A stretch of 64,000 bases of DNA. Origin: Pedobacter steynii. Its GTDB lineage: Bacteria > Bacteroidota > Bacteroidia > Sphingobacteriales > Sphingobacteriaceae. The notes under the pieces were generated by a model. That model saw only the letters and a program-made list of their open reading frames with translations. It was not told the DNA's origin and ran no database searches. A program made the position numbers and the translations under genes. Each line of letters begins with the position of its first letter. The stretch's first letter is position 1. The stretch lies in contig NZ_FNGY01000001.1 of assembly GCF_900103665.1 (NCBI RefSeq), positions 496,001 to 560,000 of the forward strand. The letters run 5' to 3'. Below are positions 36,575 to 45,549 of this stretch, in pieces.

Positions 36575-39500
36575 TTACCAGCCTGGAGCAAAGGTTAACC
36601 CAAATACACCGGCTTTAACGTCTTTACGTTGTAATGGAAAAGCATAGTAAGGTTCCAGTACAAAATAGCCAAATACATTGACCCTCAAGGACACCCCAAA
36701 ACTGATCGCAGGAACACGCTCATTAGTTACCTGTTCCAGAATTGGATCACCTGCCGCATCTACCTTCGGATTTCCCTGGGCATCTTTTCCAGGTTGAGTA
36801 GTGTAGGTCGGCTGACTTTTAAATACGATCTTATTGCCCTGATTCCATGCCAATCCTGCGTCAAAGAAAAAGTTAAGGTCTGTAAAAAGGAACTTGGAAG
36901 GAATCTGTGCTAACTTCTTTGGTCCGGTAAAAGGCAGGCGAACTTCAAAATTGAAAACAGCCACCTTATTTCCTGATAATTGGTTAATGTCAAAATCTCC
37001 ACTGGTCGAGTTGCGGCTTTTATAAAACGAATTCGCTTCATAGCCCCTGATGAAATAAGGATAGCCTATAAATAAAGGGTAAAGTCTTTCTCCATCTTTA
37101 CCTATTCTCATATAGTTGAAGGTTCTGGCAGCAATGGTAAATGGTTTCAGGCGGATATATTTCCTGGCATCCAGGGATAGGGCATAAAATTTATAATCGC
37201 CAAAATATTGCTCTACACCCACACGGTATCTGAATCCATCCAGAGGAGAGGTAATGCCCATAATGGAATTGTCGCCAACAAATGAGGCATTGGCCTGCAT
37301 AATCGTAAACGAATTCAGTGAAAAGCCCAGTTCTCTGGAAGCTTGTTCAGTAGGAATCCTCTTTTTATCTGATCCAAGATAGCCTCCGCTAATGCCGCCA
37401 CCAAGGTCTTCATAATAATTGCTGAAGCGGTCAACGCGATAGCTATAGCGGGAGAAAGCACCACCCAATTCAAAGCGATGTACTTTATTAAATGGGTAGG
37501 CACCAAATACCTGCGCCTGTTCTTCAAAAGTACGAATGATATTTGTGCGGTCATTGAATACGTTGATTTTTCCGGTGCGTCCATCCAGTTGTTCGGCCAC
37601 AACATCTCTGAAACCTGATACATACGGTGAATGGGAAATTGCTGCACCCCAGTTGATTCGGCTCGACTGGTTAATGTAGCCTACTAAACCACCGAAATCA
37701 TAGATTTCCCCATTGATGGCAAGGTTGGCGATGATTTGGTTCTTGCCGAGAATATCACTGAAACGTCCGGAAATACCACCTTGTACACCCGTTCCAAAAC
37801 GACTGGTAGAAACGCCTACTCCGCCGCTATTGGCCAGATAATCCAGTTTAAACTTAGGTCTGTAAGGAACCAGTCTCATGGAGTCTGTGGTTGTTTTTTC
37901 AAAACGCTCAAAATTTGCAAGGTTAGAATTCACGATGTCGACACCCAGGTTCTCCATAGGAGGGAGGACTGCCGCATCAAAATTCACTTCATTCGCATCT
38001 ACGGCTTTTGACCTGAAGTTGCTCAGTGGTGAGTTGTATAAGGTATAGCGTTGTGAACGGTAATAACTGTAAACAATATCATCATTTCTGGAAACGGACA
38101 TGGCCGGAGAGAATTCCGTGATTCCGCTGATCCCTGTAAAATAGTCCGTCAGCTGTTTTACTTTTTGATCAGAAAGGTTATACTCATACATGTTTCTGAA
38201 ACCATCTCTGTTGGAAAGAAAGAAAATTCTTTTGCTATCGCCCGAGAACTGTGCATTTAAATTGTTTGCACCAGCGAATACCGGAACGTCAGTCAGGGTT
38301 TTGCTTTCGATATCATAGATCGTCAGGTTAATCGGATGAACGGCTGTATTCGCATTTTTAGACATAGAAGCTCTGTCGGAAGAGAAGACGATCTTCTTTC
38401 CATCCGGAGCATAATTCGGTGCGTAATCGGAATAATTGTCGTTGGTAATCTGGGTCACCTGTTTTGTTTTCAGGTTGTAAGAGAAGATGTCACTTTGTCC
38501 TTCTACCATACCTGAAAAAGCGATGTCATCGCCATTGGCGGCCCATGATAAGTTTCCAAACTGTGTCACTTCTCCCATTGGCGCACGCAGGTTTACTTTT
38601 CCTGTAGCTACGTCAATGATCATCAACTGGTTTCTTCCTTTGCTGAAGATACTAAAGGCAAATTGTTTACTGTCCGGCGACCAGGTTCCTGCAGATTCCA
38701 GGAAGTTAAAGTCGTCAATATGGGAATTTGAAATCTGACTGCTGAGCTTTCGGATGATCTTCCCCGTCTTTGCATCTGCGAGGAAGAGGTCGATTCCAAA
38801 GAGGTCTTTCTCCGATAAAAAGGCGAGGTACTGACCATCCGGACTGATTGCCGGGGCTACATTCATATTCCCTGCATTTTTATTGTCTATCACTTTTGTT
38901 CCCGTAATTTTCACCTGAGAACTGTCCGACTTTAACATCGGGCGGTAATGGGCTTCAATCGCATTTTTCCACAAGCCTGAAAGGGTACGGTCGTCATATC
39001 CGAAGGTATACCTCAATCCATTTTCATACCCGTATTTGGCAGTGGCCTTAAACAAAGGAACAATCGTTGTATCACCATAAACGGAACCAACAAAGGTCCA
39101 GAAGGCTTGTCCATATCGGTAAGGAAAGTATTTGTTGGAGTTGGTCAGGTCTTTTAAAGAAGGGATGTCTCTGTTGAGTAGTGCATCTCTCATCCACATG
39201 GAGGTAAAAGCATCTACTTTTCCTATAGATAGGTATTCTGCCATCCCTTCGACCATCCACAATGGCGTCTGGCTAATACTTTCCAGTCCGATGGAGTCTT
39301 TTTCCAGTAAAGTGTGGTATTGAAAGGCGTGAACCAGCTCATGTCCAAGTACATGCCGGGTTTGGTTGTTCAGTTCCATAACCGGCATGATTACCCTGTT
39401 CTTGAAGGCTTCTGTTACCCCACCTGTACCGATTCCGATTTCTCCGTTCAGGGCCGTTGTGGTCTGAAAATCCGGATGGTTATTATACAGAATAATTGGG

Positions 39501-39763
39501 TTTTTCCTTAAAAAGGTATCTCTGAAGATTTCCTGATGCATTTTGTACCAGGTCTCTGCATCCTGTGCAAATTTCTTGATTAGCTTCTCATTTTTAAGGT
39601 AGTAGTAGATCTCAAAGTGAGGCGTTTGCAGGACTTTGAATTTCTCATTCTTGTACCTAACAATGTTTTGTCCGAAAACCTGGGCACGGACAGCAGTTGC
39701 AGATACGAGGAGAATAATCAGAACAGGGAGTAATCGTCTAAAGAGAGTAGAGCTCAGATTCAT
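36575..39763 (-). CDS. Peptidase-MA-like / TolB propeller / outer-membrane barrel protein
   Basis: 1062 residues from the ATG at 39763, which starts a clean signal peptide (MNLSSTLFRRLLPVLIILL...RAQ); an upstream in-frame start would add a charged stretch. Residues 140-180 hold a gluzincin site: LGHELVHAFQYH (H141, E142, H145) with WMVEGMAEYL (E172 or E176) as third ligand. Residues about 310-620 are PD40/TolB repeats (ISPDGQYLAFLSE, YAPDGKKIVFSSD). The C-terminal 400 residues look like a BamA/TamA-type beta barrel (GYPYFIRGYEANSF, LFTDLNFFFDAGLAWN) ending in Trp. It is probably outer-membrane anchored; the function is not established. Confidence 0.8.
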   Translation of the reverse strand: MNLSSTLFRRLLPVLIILLVSATAVRAQVFGQNIVRYKNEKFKVLQTPHFEIYYYLKNEKLIKKFAQDAETWYKMHQEIFRDTFLRKNPIILYNNHPDFQTTTALNGEIGIGTGGVTEAFKNRVIMPVMELNNQTRHVLGHELVHAFQYHTLLEKDSIGLESISQTPLWMVEGMAEYLSIGKVDAFTSMWMRDALLNRDIPSLKDLTNSNKYFPYRYGQAFWTFVGSVYGDTTIVPLFKATAKYGYENGLRYTFGYDDRTLSGLWKNAIEAHYRPMLKSDSSQVKITGTKVIDNKNAGNMNVAPAISPDGQYLAFLSEKDLFGIDLFLADAKTGKIIRKLSSQISNSHIDDFNFLESAGTWSPDSKQFAFSIFSKGRNQLMIIDVATGKVNLRAPMGEVTQFGNLSWAANGDDIAFSGMVEGQSDIFSYNLKTKQVTQITNDNYSDYAPNYAPDGKKIVFSSDRASMSKNANTAVHPINLTIYDIESKTLTDVPVFAGANNLNAQFSGDSKRIFFLSNRDGFRNMYEYNLSDQKVKQLTDYFTGISGITEFSPAMSVSRNDDIVYSYYRSQRYTLYNSPLSNFRSKAVDANEVNFDAAVLPPMENLGVDIVNSNLANFERFEKTTTDSMRLVPYRPKFKLDYLANSGGVGVSTSRFGTGVQGGISGRFSDILGKNQIIANLAINGEIYDFGGLVGYINQSSRINWGAAISHSPYVSGFRDVVAEQLDGRTGKINVFNDRTNIIRTFEEQAQVFGAYPFNKVHRFELGGAFSRYSYRVDRFSNYYEDLGGGISGGYLGSDKKRIPTEQASRELGFSLNSFTIMQANASFVGDNSIMGITSPLDGFRYRVGVEQYFGDYKFYALSLDARKYIRLKPFTIAARTFNYMRIGKDGERLYPLFIGYPYFIRGYEANSFYKSRNSTSGDFDINQLSGNKVAVFNFEVRLPFTGPKKLAQIPSKFLFTDLNFFFDAGLAWNQGNKIVFKSQPTYTTQPGKDAQGNPKVDAAGDPILEQVTNERVPAISFGVSLRVNVFGYFVLEPYYAFPLQRKDVKAGVFGLTFAPGW

Positions 39764-39906
39764 AGCGTGATTATGTTGGTTGTGTTTAAATTTACGCAAA
39801 ATTGTCTTATTAAGTTTACTGGCTGGCATCAGTTATTTCAAAGAGAACGTCCGGGAGAGGGAATACGCTACAGCAGGTAGTAATTTCAGCAGGGAGCTTA
39901 GAGCAA

Positions 39907-39936
39907 ATGCCCCGGACCTTTTTGAGGGCGGGGCAT
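39907..39936. terminator. GC-rich hairpin downstream of the PBP1A gene
   Basis: ATGCCCCG (39907-39914) pairs with CGGGGCAT (39929-39936), with CCT/AGG inside. There is no T tract, so termination is likely but not certain. Confidence 0.55.
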
Positions 39937-39953
39937 CGTCATTATATCTGCTT

Positions 39954-42422
39954 TTATTGGTTGTTCTTTTCCTGCTCTTTTTTGATGCGTTCTTTTTCTT
40001 TCTCTTCTTCCCGCTGTTTCTTTCTCAGTTCTCTTTTTTCCTTTCTCGTTAAGGGAACTTCAGTAACAGGTTGTTTGACCGGTTCAGGAACCTTTTTTTC
40101 ATCTGTTTTGATGATGTCCTCTTCCTTCAGTACCGGTTGTTGTTGTTCTTCTACTGCAGGGGTAGCCAAGGCGGTAGAATCTACTGAAAGGCTATCTGAG
40201 ACGGCAGTGTCTACCCGAATCCTCGGACTTGGACAATTGATCTCTCTGGTAATTTTTACTTTTGATTTAGGGAATGCACCATAGGTATATCCTGTACTTG
40301 GGTCATGGTAAACTTTTTCCATAAACTTGGCAAAGATCGGTAAGGCTGTTCTCGATCCTTCTCCTGTTTCTCCGTTTTTGAAATGCGCAGTCCGTTCATC
40401 ACATCCTACCCAAACACCGGTCACGAGGTCTTTTGTAACGCCCATATACCAGGCATCTACATAGTCAGATGAGGTTCCTGTTTTTCCGCCAATCTGGTTG
40501 TTGTTTTTCCAAAGATCCCATTCCCAAAGGGCTTGTGAAGTTCCTCCCGGTTCTTCCATTCCTCCTCTGAGCATGTAAAGCATGAGCCATGCAATTTCTT
40601 CGGAAAGTACTCTTTTTGTTTTCGCTTTAAACTCTTCAATGATATTATTGTCCTGATCGGTGATCTTTTCAACAAGGATCGGTTCCGTTCTTACGCCTTC
40701 ATTCAGGAAAGTACTGTAGGCTCTTACCATTTCAAATACGGAAACATCATTTGGGCCTAAGCTTACGGATGGGACTGATTTTAGCGGGCTTTCAATTCCG
40801 CATTCATGTGCCCATTTTACTACATTTTCTGCACCAACAGCTTCTGTCACCTGTGCGGTAATGGTGTTTACTGATTTACCCAGTGCCCAACGAAGCGACA
40901 TTTCACGATAGCTATAGCTCCAGTCGGCATTTTTAGGCTCCCAATATTCCGTTTTGCCATTTTCTTCATATTTGATTTTAACCGGCTTATCCGTGAATTT
41001 ATCACAAGGGCTCATGCCATCCTGCAATGCAGCAAGGTAGGCGAAAGGCTTAAAGGTAGACCCTGCTTGTCTTTTACTCTGGTTAACATGGTCGTATTTA
41101 AAGAATTTATGGTCGATCCCACCAACCCAGACTTTGATTTTACCGCTGAAAGGGTCCATCGTCATCATTCCGGTATTCATGATTTTTCCATAATAACGAA
41201 TAGAATCCATGGTAGAGAAGAGGGTATCGCGGTCACCTTTCCAGGTGAAGATTTTCATTTTTTTCTTTTTATTGAAATAAGCAGTCACAGAATCCGGTGT
41301 ATTGCTGTATTTTTTTTCCAGGAGGGCATAGATCGGTAATTTGCGCATGGCACGATCCGGATAGTCTACTTTTTTCTTTTCAGAATCTTCCCATGGATCT
41401 TCCTTTCCCCAAACACTGTAGAATCTTCTCTGGATGGTTTTCATTTGTTCAGCCACAGCTTCTTCTGCATATTTCTGAAGCTTGGAGTCGATGGTGGTAT
41501 AAATTTTTAACCCATCTTCGTACAGGTCGTAGTCGTTGTCGTTGGCCCATTTCTCCAGGTACTTGTCTACAGCCGCTCTAAGGTAGGAATCGCCATCACT
41601 TCCTTCATCTACGCGACCTTCCTTAAGTTTAATAGGTGTGTTTTTATACGTATTCAGCTCTGCAGCAGTGATGTAGTCGTATTTGTTCATCTGAGCCAGG
41701 GCCACATTTCTGCGTTCCAGCGCTTTAGCAGGATTCTTTATCGGATTGTAAAGGCTTGTACCTTTCAGCATGCCCACAAGTAATGCGGATTCCGGAACTT
41801 CCAGCTCATTGGTTTGCTTATCAAAATAAACCCTTGCAGCAGTCTTAATGCCATAGGCATTGTTTCCAAAGGATACGGTATTGAGGTACATGGTGATGAT
41901 GTCGTCCTTAGGATAGTTAGACTCCAGTTTTACGGCTGTCATCCATTCCTTTAATTTGGACACGATGGTTCGGACTACAGGAATATGTTTAATGAACCCT
42001 TGTGATTTGTTGTATCTGGTGCGGTAAAGGTTTTTGGCAAGCTGTTGTGTGATGGTACTCGCCCCACGTTTATCTCCGGTAGCGGTAGAGAGTCCGCTGG
42101 AAAGCAAAGAACGGAAATCTATCCCCATATGGCTGTAGAAACGAACATCTTCAGTAGCTACCAATGCTTTGATAACGCTGGGCGCAATCTCATTGAAACT
42201 TACCGGCGTCCGGTTTTCTTTATAATAGCGGCCAATCAGTTTTCCATCGGAAGTATAGAGCTCAGAGCCTACACTAAGGGTCGGGGCTTTAATGTCCTTA
42301 TAGGATGGCGAGTAACCAAATAACCATAAGAAGTTGAGTTGCAACGCGCAAAAGAAGATGATAATGCAAAATAGGAATATGCTTGGATAACGGATATACT
42401 TATTGCGAATTTCTTTAAACAT
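39954..42422 (-). CDS. Class A penicillin-binding protein 1A
   Basis: 822 residues. One N-terminal transmembrane segment (about 14-36) is followed by a GT51 glycosyltransferase domain with the catalytic Glu in VATEDVRFYSH (E91) and GASTITQQLAKNL. The transpeptidase domain has all three active-site motifs: STFK (S455, K458), SVN (517-519) and KTG (647-649). The C-terminal 65 residues are Lys/Glu rich and look disordered. It polymerises and cross-links peptidoglycan. The accessory region begins right upstream of its start codon, so the PBP gene probably marks the chromosomal side of the junction. Confidence 0.94.
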   Translation of the reverse strand: MFKEIRNKYIRYPSIFLFCIIIFFCALQLNFLWLFGYSPSYKDIKAPTLSVGSELYTSDGKLIGRYYKENRTPVSFNEIAPSVIKALVATEDVRFYSHMGIDFRSLLSSGLSTATGDKRGASTITQQLAKNLYRTRYNKSQGFIKHIPVVRTIVSKLKEWMTAVKLESNYPKDDIITMYLNTVSFGNNAYGIKTAARVYFDKQTNELEVPESALLVGMLKGTSLYNPIKNPAKALERRNVALAQMNKYDYITAAELNTYKNTPIKLKEGRVDEGSDGDSYLRAAVDKYLEKWANDNDYDLYEDGLKIYTTIDSKLQKYAEEAVAEQMKTIQRRFYSVWGKEDPWEDSEKKKVDYPDRAMRKLPIYALLEKKYSNTPDSVTAYFNKKKKMKIFTWKGDRDTLFSTMDSIRYYGKIMNTGMMTMDPFSGKIKVWVGGIDHKFFKYDHVNQSKRQAGSTFKPFAYLAALQDGMSPCDKFTDKPVKIKYEENGKTEYWEPKNADWSYSYREMSLRWALGKSVNTITAQVTEAVGAENVVKWAHECGIESPLKSVPSVSLGPNDVSVFEMVRAYSTFLNEGVRTEPILVEKITDQDNNIIEEFKAKTKRVLSEEIAWLMLYMLRGGMEEPGGTSQALWEWDLWKNNNQIGGKTGTSSDYVDAWYMGVTKDLVTGVWVGCDERTAHFKNGETGEGSRTALPIFAKFMEKVYHDPSTGYTYGAFPKSKVKITREINCPSPRIRVDTAVSDSLSVDSTALATPAVEEQQQPVLKEEDIIKTDEKKVPEPVKQPVTEVPLTRKEKRELRKKQREEEKEKERIKKEQEKNNQ

Positions 42423-42452
42423 GGGATAAAGATCAAAAAAACGTAAAACAGT

Positions 42453-42472
42453 TTGTGTTAAATTGTGTTAAA
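42453..42472 (+). repeat. Tandem 10-bp repeat beside the integrase
   Basis: TTGTGTTAAA occurs twice head to tail, about 110 bases before the integrase start and 30 bases before the PBP1A start. It could be an integrase arm site, part of the attachment site or a regulatory site. No third copy was found at the other end. Confidence 0.5.
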
Positions 42473-42583
42473 ACTTGCAGTACAAATTAACGTAATTAAT
42501 TTGGAAAGGGATTTATTTGCTATTTCAAGGCGGTTTTTGTAACTTACGGGTATAAATGCGGGGATAATTATATTCATTTTGGT

Positions 42584-43831
42584 ATGGTTAGTCAGGAAAA
42601 TAAAAACAAAAAAAATCCGATTCTTAGAACCTGGAATAACTACGAATTTAGGCTTTACGTGCCGAAAAACATTAGCAAAGATAATAAAATAGAAGTTCAT
42701 TTTTCTTACTTAAATCCTGCAACCGGCAAGGAAAAACAGATCAAAAGGTCAAACGGAATCGACAGGTATGCCAAGCCAAAGATATACACAGAACAGGCGA
42801 ACAAACTCATAGAGGTTTTAATTGATTTAATCAAATCTGGATGGGATCCGATTAATAAAACATTACCAGGGTATAAGAAGTTAACCGGGTCATCTACCAT
42901 GCAGGAATGCATAGAATCCTGGCTGAAAGTGAGAGATGGACATTTTGAAGATAAAAAAATCCAAAAGGGAGAATTAAATTCCACCAAAAATGTCTTCAAT
43001 CTGTTTACAAAGTTTCTGGTCGAAAATGAGCTTTATCAAGCTAAGCCTTCATACTTTACGGTAAACGACATAGATCAATTTATGCGATATATTGAAAAAG
43101 CACAAAATCTTGGTAAAGCTAGCTACAATAGCTATTTATCTAGATTGACTTACTTTTTTGATTTTCTGATTATTGAAAGATTAATTGTTTTTAGTCCGAC
43201 AAAAGGTGCACATCGCTACTCCACTAAAAATCTAGAAACCAGGTATAAAATTTATGAAGATGATGAATTAAAAATGGTGAAGGATTTGTTAACTACTGAT
43301 CCTAATTTTAACGATTTGCTGGTTGCCGCTAATTTGTTGTATTCATATCGAATTAGGGGGAAAGAGCAATTAAGAATTAAGATGAGTTTTTTTGACTTCG
43401 AACATAACCTATTAACATTTCCAGTAGAAGTTATGGAAAGAGGGAGGATGATCAACGCAACAAAAAATGGGAATCCTGCTACTTTTCTATTATCTGAAAA
43501 TATAATGACCCAAATCAAAGGCTATCTTGGAGATGCGATCAATAAACCTGATTTCTATCTTTTTGGGGGTAAAAACCAGCCAGGGCCCAACCAAAGATTT
43601 GAAAGCTACTTTTCCAATAAATTCGCCTATCTGAGACGAAAGTATAATCTGTCTTCGAAATTGAAATTTTATGCTTTAAAGCACACTTCCAATTACAATA
43701 GCTATGAAAGTATAGGCATCGAAAAACTTTCTAAAGTGAATCGTCATGCATCAATTAGCCAAACCCAGGACTACATAAAAAGCAAGTTAAAAAAAGAGAT
43801 CATTTCTGTAAGATCCGAAACTGAGTTTTAA
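42584..43831 (+). CDS. Tyrosine-type site-specific recombinase (integrase)
   Basis: 415 residues. An N-terminal arm-binding-like domain and a core-binding SAM-like domain (about 105-205) precede the catalytic domain. Active-site positions by alignment to the family: R258 (RGKEQLRIK), K294 (NATKNG), box II read as YALKHT instead of HxxR (363-366), H388 (NRHASIS) and the nucleophile Y397 (TQDYIK). The YxLKHT form of box II is common in Bacteroidota integrases. It is the likely integration enzyme of the element; its target site was not identified. Confidence 0.88.
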   Translation: MVSQENKNKKNPILRTWNNYEFRLYVPKNISKDNKIEVHFSYLNPATGKEKQIKRSNGIDRYAKPKIYTEQANKLIEVLIDLIKSGWDPINKTLPGYKKLTGSSTMQECIESWLKVRDGHFEDKKIQKGELNSTKNVFNLFTKFLVENELYQAKPSYFTVNDIDQFMRYIEKAQNLGKASYNSYLSRLTYFFDFLIIERLIVFSPTKGAHRYSTKNLETRYKIYEDDELKMVKDLLTTDPNFNDLLVAANLLYSYRIRGKEQLRIKMSFFDFEHNLLTFPVEVMERGRMINATKNGNPATFLLSENIMTQIKGYLGDAINKPDFYLFGGKNQPGPNQRFESYFSNKFAYLRRKYNLSSKLKFYALKHTSNYNSYESIGIEKLSKVNRHASISQTQDYIKSKLKKEIISVRSETEF

Positions 43832-44145
43832 TAGATGCGTTTGCCTCTAGTTAATATTTTGTGTTTGAGCATTAGCTTTTCCTGCTCTCTTGATGTTTTT
43901 TTCTTTGGAGCAAGAGCTGATGGCTTGGTGTAGATCGCTTTAATAAAGTCTACCTCGTATTTAGTCTGTTGGACAACAGCTAAAATGTCTTTTAAAAACA
44001 ATTCAATTTGCTCAAACTTGGGTATCTTGTCAATAACTTCAGATAATTTTATATTTCCCCTGATTTCCTGCGCAGTATGTCTTTTGCGAGTTTTATTTGA
44101 ACCCGATGAAGTTTTTACGTTAAGTATAGTTTGTTCTTTTCTCAT
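43828..44145 (-). CDS. Small basic protein of unknown function next to the integrase
   Basis: 105 residues, Lys/Arg rich, with a central predicted helical part (LSEVIDKIPKFEQIELFLKDILAVVQQ). No family recognised. It overlaps the integrase stop by four bases tail to tail and reads outward from the regulatory region with the 19-bp inverted repeat. Its basic character would fit a DNA-binding or accessory protein of the element, but this is only a guess; the gene could also be spurious. Confidence 0.5.
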   Translation of the reverse strand: MRKEQTILNVKTSSGSNKTRKRHTAQEIRGNIKLSEVIDKIPKFEQIELFLKDILAVVQQTKYEVDFIKAIYTKPSALAPKKKTSREQEKLMLKHKILTRGKRIY

Positions 44146-44177
44146 ACTTCAATAATCAGATATAGTAATCGAATATT

Positions 44178-44196
44178 ATCCCATATGGGACAAATA
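44178..44196 (-). repeat. Left arm of a 19-bp inverted repeat with internal palindrome
   Basis: On the minus strand this reads TATTTGTCCCATATGGGAT, identical to the + strand at 44307-44325. Each arm holds the 12-bp palindrome TCCCATATGGGA, as expected of a dimeric regulator site. Confidence 0.75.
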
Positions 44197-44267
44197 CCTA
44201 ATGCAAGAGGATTTGCTTTTTTTTTATGGATTGAAATTCCGTTGGTAGCCTGGTTGTCCCGTTCAAT

Positions 44268-44282
44268 TTTCAGGGCCTGAAA
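44268..44282. repeat. Palindrome TTTCAGG-G-CCTGAAA
   Basis: A perfect 15-base palindrome with a single central base, lying between the two arms of the 19-bp inverted repeat. It may be a separate protein-binding site. Confidence 0.45.
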
Positions 44283-44306
44283 GGTAAAACATGCTTTGAA
44301 GCGGTC

Positions 44307-44325
44307 TATTTGTCCCATATGGGAT
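44307..44325 (+). repeat. Right arm of the 19-bp inverted repeat
   Basis: TATTTGTCCCATATGGGAT, exact inverse of the left arm 110 bases away. It lies 49 bases before the ATG of the 120-residue gene and 161 bases before the start of the divergent 105-residue gene. Confidence 0.75.
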
Positions 44326-44374
44326 TTATCGCGATTGTAACTCTGGAATTTTGTCTCAACAAATTCAAAAAAAG

Positions 44375-44737
44375 ATGAACAGAGAAACAACTGTACTGGA
44401 ATTCTTCCCGGCTTTGGAAGCGGGATATGAACCAAAGAATTACTCTTACTACAAAGAGGATGTGCCGCTGGGCAGTTATAAGGCCAAGTTGGATTTTATG
44501 CTGTGGTCCAAGACTTATATGGCGGTTAATTGCTTTTTTACTATCATCAAATCCCAGAAAAAGATTAGTCTGTCAGTTTACAAGAAACCTGGTGAGGATG
44601 GTCTTTTCCTTGCTGGAGAACTGGAAGTCCGTTATGTTCCTTTTGGCTCAACTTTGCAGCTTGTTATTGATGCCAATCAAAACGGTAAGCCGATCCTGTT
44701 TGATGCTTTTGTTGAAGGGAATGTGACAGGGGACTAG
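44375..44737 (+). CDS. Conserved-looking small protein of the mobilizable element
   Basis: 120 residues from the ATG at 44375. No family that I can name. The sequence reads as a compact soluble domain of mixed strands (AKLDFMLWSK, NCFFTIIKSQKKISLSVYKK, ELEVRYVPFGSTLQLVIDANQNGKPILFDAFVEG) without signal or membrane segments. It lies just upstream of the probable oriT and downstream of the inverted-repeat control region, so it may take part in mobilization or its control. Confidence 0.65.
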   Translation: MNRETTVLEFFPALEAGYEPKNYSYYKEDVPLGSYKAKLDFMLWSKTYMAVNCFFTIIKSQKKISLSVYKKPGEDGLFLAGELEVRYVPFGSTLQLVIDANQNGKPILFDAFVEGNVTGD

Positions 44738-44971
44738 ACCCAAGTTAGAAAATTTCCTGGAGTTTATTTGCACCGCCTCGGATCTCGGCTGTCGTCCTTC
44801 TTTCTTTAAAAAGAAGGAGCAAGCGGAAGTTAGGCAGAGCCTTACTTGTGCCCCTATGCGCTGCATTGGGGCCTTGTAGAATTCTCCGGGAATTCTTTGA
44901 CTGCATGAAGCAGAATTGAACCATGAAAAACGACCCCCTTATGGAAATCTGTATTGACCTAATTCAAGTTT
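44738..44971. other. Hairpin-rich region, candidate oriT
   Basis: No convincing gene. Two clear hairpins: TCCTTCTTT/AAAGAAGGA at 44795-44818 (9 bp, 6-base loop) and AGAATTC-TCCGG-GAATTCT at 44878-44896. A CCCC/GGGG pairing lies between them. The GC content is higher than in the flanking genes. Position directly upstream of btgA/btgB is where the origin of transfer of this kind of system usually lies. The nick site cannot be named from sequence alone. Confidence 0.45.
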
Positions 44972-45547
44972 ATGGAAGTTGAAAGCGTAGAGAACTTTGA
45001 GAACCTGTTGAATATGAAAACTGTTAAGTTTTCTCAAAAAACGGATGAGAGGTTTGTCAAGATCTCTCATGCGCTTGGTAGGAGCAGGCGTGAATTGTTT
45101 AGTCAAATGGTAGATTACTTCTACAAAAACAAAAAAGATCCTACGGACCTGAATGATGATGCGCTGAAGAGCACGCTTGTGCGAAGCCATAAAACCTATG
45201 TTGGTTTTATCAAGAACCAAGAGGATTTGCTGCTAATCCCTATGAAGGAGGCTATGGACAAGATGATCACTAATCAAAAGGATATTGTTCGCTTTTTCAA
45301 TGAGCAGGTGATTGGTGCCAATAAATCGATACTTAAACATCAGCTTGAACAGGTAGATAAATTTGCTGCGACTGACCAGCTTATGAAAGTGCTTAAGGAA
45401 CAGATGGAGACCAAGGCTAAGCTTAAAGTAAAGATGCTCCAAATTTTGAATGGCTACATCAAGGCTAGGGAAGAACTGGGCTCATTTAAAGCCAAGGAGA
45501 AGGAAGAACTTGCTGACAGGGTGCGTAACCAGGTTGAAAGCCTCTGA
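44972..45547 (+). CDS. btgA: BfmA/BtgA-family mobilization protein
   Basis: 191 residues. The opening VKFSQKTDERFVKISHALGRSRRELFSQMVDYFY resembles the DNA-binding N-terminus of BtgA/BfmA accessory proteins, followed by DPTDLNDDALKSTLVRSHKTYVGFIKNQED and a long helical, probably coiled-coil, C-terminal part (quoted stretches are adjacent motif regions). The role is to bind oriT and assist the relaxase. An alternative start is the ATG at 45014. It ends two bases before btgB, so they form one translation unit. Confidence 0.82.
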   Translation: MEVESVENFENLLNMKTVKFSQKTDERFVKISHALGRSRRELFSQMVDYFYKNKKDPTDLNDDALKSTLVRSHKTYVGFIKNQEDLLLIPMKEAMDKMITNQKDIVRFFNEQVIGANKSILKHQLEQVDKFAATDQLMKVLKEQMETKAKLKVKMLQILNGYIKAREELGSFKAKEKEELADRVRNQVESL

Positions 45548-45549
45548 TT

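Noticed and set aside
44142..44435. 97-codon minus-strand frame covering the inverted-repeat region
   Set aside because: It overlaps the control region with its palindromes and the start of the 120-residue gene, and has no recognisable protein features.
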